Shown here: positions 62,502 through 64,000 of the stretch, piece after piece
How positions within the stretch are numbered: position 1 is the stretch's first letter
Layout: each line of letters begins with the position of its first letter
NCBI RefSeq assembly: GCF_002443255.2
Contig: NW_019211458.1
Span: 32,917,288 to 32,981,287 of the forward strand
DNA length: 64,000 nt
From: Varroa destructor
Taxonomy: Eukaryota > Arthropoda > Arachnida > Mesostigmata > Varroidae
Direction: 5' to 3'
The notes under the pieces: generated by a model
The model's database searches: none
Seen by the model: only the letters and a program-made list of their open reading frames with translations
What the model was told of the DNA's origin: nothing
Program-made: the position numbers and the translations under genes

Positions 62502-63452
62502 TGCGGTCCGTACCAATATTCCTAGGCACTGCTGCCAGTACCAAGACATCATCACCACATCATGGATATATATCTACAAGTCAAATGAAAAAGGGTTCCT
62601 AGTACCTACAAGTATTCACAACAGGAATGTTAAGGTGAAGTAAGTTATTGGGTAAGCATTGAACCCAACAATATAATTGCACGAACGGGATATCAACTGG
62701 TCAATGGATTCGTCAATCAAGTAAAATAAAACATAGTGAGATTTGATGACGATGACCATTATTATTCCATAATCGTAGCAAATATCAAAAGTGCAAGTTT
62801 AACAATCAATAGAACACAGGATTATCGCAAGACCAACAAGCTAACATTAAAAAATGACTAGCTTTAGCTCAAATAAACGCTAATTAACAAATAGAAAACG
62901 TTTCAAAGCCAGTGAGGATAGATGCCCTTCTACAATGTATGTTTTCACGAGGTTGCTGACAGAAACGAAATAATATTAATAGTGACGCATCAGTATAAAT
63001 CGTTTCCCTCGGCATGATCCTTTCTTCAAGGCTTCTCTAGAAGCGTAAAAAGATCCTACCGACTCATTAGTGAGAGTTCTGGCTTTTTTGCTCGACTCAA
63101 CAAGTCTTTCAGTGTTATGTGGTTACCGCACTACCAATGTCTATCGAAAGCCTCTTTCTAATATATATTGCATATTGTTCTGTATCAATTAAATACAAAC
63201 TGCTATTACAAAAACAACGTTCCCTCGAGAAAAATGATGCCATGATTTTCCTGCGTTCATTATCGATCTTTCTTATTTGTCTACTCCGGAACATTTTCTT
63301 CTATTAAAATGTTATGGCATTTTTCAGACTTAGTTGTATTACGTTATACTTACAGATCTGACTCGAAGAACCCCTACAACGACGCAGCGGGTCTCGCTGT
63401 GGGTCATGAGAGCCTGCTATCAGAAGCTGCGACAGATCTCGATTACGTGTAA
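58951..63452 (+). CDS. Unrecognised multi-exon gene with acidic N- and C-termini
   Basis: Exon 1, 58951-59060: MDRSSSNRSYDSDNSEVEQP, then PPPGGYVWSDEDVSIG, ending AG|GTTAGT. Exon 2, 59647-59702, continues in phase (SRPTSPCATAMIVIDEGLI) to GA|GTAAGT. Exon 3, 60319-60452 (acceptor ggtactttcag): D-GLKESVIDDRPVDRELKA, KSAQGIEIKLPSKDEAST. Exon 4 starts at 60490 (RLSLENASLVSARLQARCLD, Leu-rich helix) and may end at a GC donor, AAG|GCAAGT, at 60678. Middle exons are unresolved. A convincing terminal exon is 63356-63452 after a ttatacttacag acceptor: SDSKNPYNDAAGLAVGHESL, LSEAATDLDYV, stop. Whether this last exon belongs to the same gene is inferred from strand and style. There is no domain I recognise. 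It is probably an intracellular, partly disordered protein; the C-terminal D-Y-V fits a class III PDZ ligand pattern. Confidence 0.45.
61950..62370 (+). mobile_element. Ty3/gypsy-type integrase relic
   Basis: A broken frame shows the integrase catalytic core: YPEERIHIDSDEP (first catalytic Asp region) and, after stops and shifts, VFARFGLSRILVP with NKGTQFTSSKLKLFSKEGG. The usual SDNGTQF is PNKGTQF, so the second catalytic Asp is lost. No LTRs, reverse transcriptase or other domains are recognisable. It is a dead fragment, apparently within an intron of the 59-63.5 kb gene. Confidence 0.65.
62452..62501. repeat. AT dinucleotide microsatellite
   Basis: About 20 uninterrupted AT units followed by an acacatatat variant. 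A simple repeat, likely polymorphic. Confidence 0.95.
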
Positions 63453-64000
63453 GCGGCTTTCTGGTAAAGAGTTTTTTTTGTTTCCGTTTATGTACATAAA
63501 AAAAAGCAACAGAGGTGTCAACTTGTTAAATCGTCTGTTGTTGCGACCAATAGTTAAACAAAATAATTGACAAAATTGCCACTTTGGTTCCGTTGACGTG
63601 GTCCTGGTTAGAAAGAAACGTTTTTTCGTTTTGCGTATGGGAATCAGGATTCCACTATCACTCCGTACTCGTGGAAACATTACACGGCCTAAACGCTTAC
63701 GGAAGGTGTGCATATTTGCTGCACATCAAGGTTTTAAGGTAAATGGGGACCAAGTCACCGTTTTAGTCTGCGGTATTTAAGCATTCTCATAAAAGCTGAT
63801 TTATAACCGATCTAACATGATCGATTTATTTAAATATTTTTATTCAACGCACTTTACCGTCATCTCATACATCTTCTGATCAATAAGCAACGCTGTATAT
63901 TGAATAGCATAGATCTCGTTCTTGTTAATACAAACGGCTGTGTGGCGGAGTCGGACCAGGCAAGGTACTCTAGATGCCGTTCGTTTAGCTTATTTAAACT
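63453..64000. other. 3' flank of the last gene
   Basis: Probable 3' UTR and beyond. A frame at 63598-63780 is strikingly basic (RKKRFFVLRMGIRIPLSLRT) but has no supported context, and the opposite strand is also open. Confidence 0.3.

Noticed and set aside
1..64000. CRISPR array, operons or bacterial elements
   Set aside because: No regularly spaced repeats; gene structure is spliced and eukaryotic throughout.

Overview
This window is AT-rich eukaryotic DNA from a draft assembly. Evidence: spliced genes with GT-AG introns, long low-complexity intergenic tracts and a 100-base N gap. Protein resemblances point to an arthropod. A mite or tick is my guess from overall gene style and is not demonstrated by anything in the sequence.

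Layout, left to right. 0-1.5 kb: possible 5' exons of a minus-strand gene leaving the left edge. 3.3-8.7 kb: six-exon secreted chymotrypsin-fold serine protease (+). 13.5-16.7 kb: five-exon proteasome subunit beta-1 (-). 19.9-21.9 kb: PDZD8-like SMP/PDZ lipid-transfer protein (+), converging on the chromatin protein Cramped/CRAMP1 (-, 22.9-26.7 kb). 27.7-29.1 kb: possible small membrane protein (+). 29.7-37.5 kb: two tandem, intronless-coding mitochondrial DNA polymerase gamma genes (+). 40.4-41.4 kb: mitochondrial ribosomal protein mL54 (+). 44.3-45.9 kb: HIG1-domain protein (-). 47.9-49.4 kb: TFPT/INO80F-like coiled-coil protein (-). 52.6 kb: orphan C-terminal exon (-). 59-63.5 kb: unrecognised multi-exon gene (+). 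Decayed Tc1/mariner transposases lie at 42.9-43.9, 45.1-45.4 and 50.0-50.5 kb, and a Ty3/gypsy integrase relic at 62.0-62.4 kb.

The most interesting object is the polymerase gamma pair. Copy 1 (29752-33081) keeps all exonuclease and polymerase residues. Copy 2 (34194-37502) keeps a full-length open frame and every 3'-5' exonuclease carboxylate. It has, however, lost the metal-binding aspartate of polymerase motif A (now Arg790) and the two dNTP-contacting motif B residues (Arg to Leu843, Tyr to Phe851). It looks like a pol-dead, exonuclease-intact paralogue, i.e. a candidate dedicated mitochondrial exonuclease or structural partner.

Four confident genes act in mitochondria (both POLG copies, mL54, HIGD2A-like), all within 16 kb. 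The rest are unrelated housekeeping or secreted functions. Exon structures were worked out by eye from splice sites, reading phase and family similarity. N-termini of the PDZD8-like and 59-kb genes are incomplete.
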